From positions 1 to 16,258 of the forward strand of contig JAAAVE010000599.1 in the NCBI GenBank assembly GCA_015679605.1: a stretch of DNA of 16,258 nt, in the 5' to 3' direction. The stretch is from Podila epigama. Lineage: Eukaryota; Mortierellomycota; Mortierellomycetes; Mortierellales; Mortierellaceae. The notes under the pieces are model-generated. The model worked only from the letters and a program-made list of their open reading frames with translations, did no database searches and was not told the DNA's origin. Positions 15,749-16,258 of this stretch are shown here, in pieces. The translations under genes were made by a program, and so were the position numbers. Position 1 is the stretch's first letter; each line of letters opens with the position of its first letter.

Positions 15749-16213
15749 TTTGTACACAAAAAGAGAACAACAAAAGTGTGGAGCGGGACGTTTGGGCCTT
15801 TGTCCAGGCCAGGTCCTCTTCATACCTGATCGGTCGATCATACTCTTATGTTTTTTTCCCACAGTTGTTGTTTTTTGCAAGGTGGAGAAAAAAAGTTTTC
15901 TCCAATGGGTCCAGTTCCCCTTCTGAAGCCTAAAAAACCACAAAAATATGGCTTTTCATTTGTTTTTGTCGCATTGATCCATTGATCCATTTGCCTTGGG
16001 TCCAGCCTTTGTAACATGCTGACCGCAGTAAATCCCTGCCTTTTTTTTCTTTTTCAATTTCATTTTTGCTCTTTTTTTTGACTGTGCCCTCTCTCATCCA
16101 ACCCCACAGTTTGCTATTCAGCTGGTCAAACAAACATGATTCAATTCCTTTTTTGGTCATCCTTTTTAGGTTACAAATATGTATTTTTTTAATAGTTTAC
16201 AGAGTTTTACAGT

Positions 16214-16236
16214 GAAAGAAAGAAAGAAAGAAAGAA
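16214..16236 (+). repeat. GAAA tetranucleotide microsatellite
   Basis: About five consecutive GAAA units lie near the right edge of the window in non-coding sequence. Confidence 0.85.
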
Positions 16237-16258
16237 AAAGTTCTATGAATTTATCAAT

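Larger units (their letters stand above)
14863..16258. other. Non-coding flank after the last gene
   Basis: Apart from the two AATAAA signals near its start I see no gene. The region is AT-rich with many A and T runs, a G/C-run patch at about 15188-15206, G-rich sequence at about 15375-15392 and 15594-15613, tandem repeats at 15711-15748, a doubled ATTGATCC at about 15974-15989, and a GAAA microsatellite near the right edge (about 16214-16236). Open frames on either strand encode only low-complexity peptides. It may contain the promoter of a gene beyond the window. Confidence 0.6.

Noticed and set aside
14863-16258. Hidden gene on either strand in the right flank
   Set aside because: All open frames are short, Phe/Lys/Ser-rich and driven by A/T runs, with no domain pattern and no convincing splice joins.

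Overview
The window looks like nuclear DNA of a filamentous fungus, most probably an early-diverging one; I favour Mortierellomycota, but that is inference. The signs are genes split by short GT-AG introns (about 90-450 bases), long AT-rich and pyrimidine-rich spacers full of homopolymers and microsatellites, AATAAA-type poly(A) signals, no bacterial operon layout, and a protein set (Opi1 repressor, PHOSPHO phosphatase, secreted PL14 lyase, intronless F-box/LRR protein) that fits such fungi. I see no tRNA, rRNA, transposon or CRISPR array.

Layout. 1-2350: long non-coding flank and 5' leader of the first gene, with a consensus inositol/choline-responsive element at 1359-1369 and a CACGTG box at 1240-1245. 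2351-5257 (+): five-exon homologue of Opi1, the phospholipid-synthesis repressor. 5667-6722 (-): four-exon HAD phosphatase of the PHOSPHO1/2 family, convergent with OPI1; their poly(A) signals face each other about 50 bases apart. 6723-7964: divergent intergenic region with a CACGTG box close to the phosphatase start, a three-copy decamer, microsatellites and a TATA box serving the next gene. 7965-9290 (+): intronless secreted polysaccharide lyase of family PL14 with several Kex2-type dibasic sites. 9400-11094 (-): intronless F-box/LRR protein, convergent with the lyase across a 109-base gap that holds a perfect palindrome. 11095-11936: divergent promoter with two ACGCGT boxes. 11937-12875 (+): protein with an N-terminal hydrophobic segment, 9-residue repeats and a very acidic tail. 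13148-14862 (+): a further long coding exon with no plausible ATG of its own, which is either the second exon of the preceding gene or a separate gene with a tiny first exon at 13040-13064. 14863-16258: non-coding flank.

How the genes work together. The first two genes form a possible functional pair: Opi1 senses phosphatidic acid and represses phospholipid genes in yeast, while PHOSPHO enzymes remove phosphate from phosphocholine and phosphoethanolamine. Both have bHLH-type E-boxes upstream. The lyase is extracellular; the F-box protein should act in SCF ubiquitin ligation; the last one or two proteins are unrecognised, low-complexity and possibly membrane-anchored or secreted. The main uncertainties are the exon structure between 12860 and 13150 and the transcription start of OPI1.
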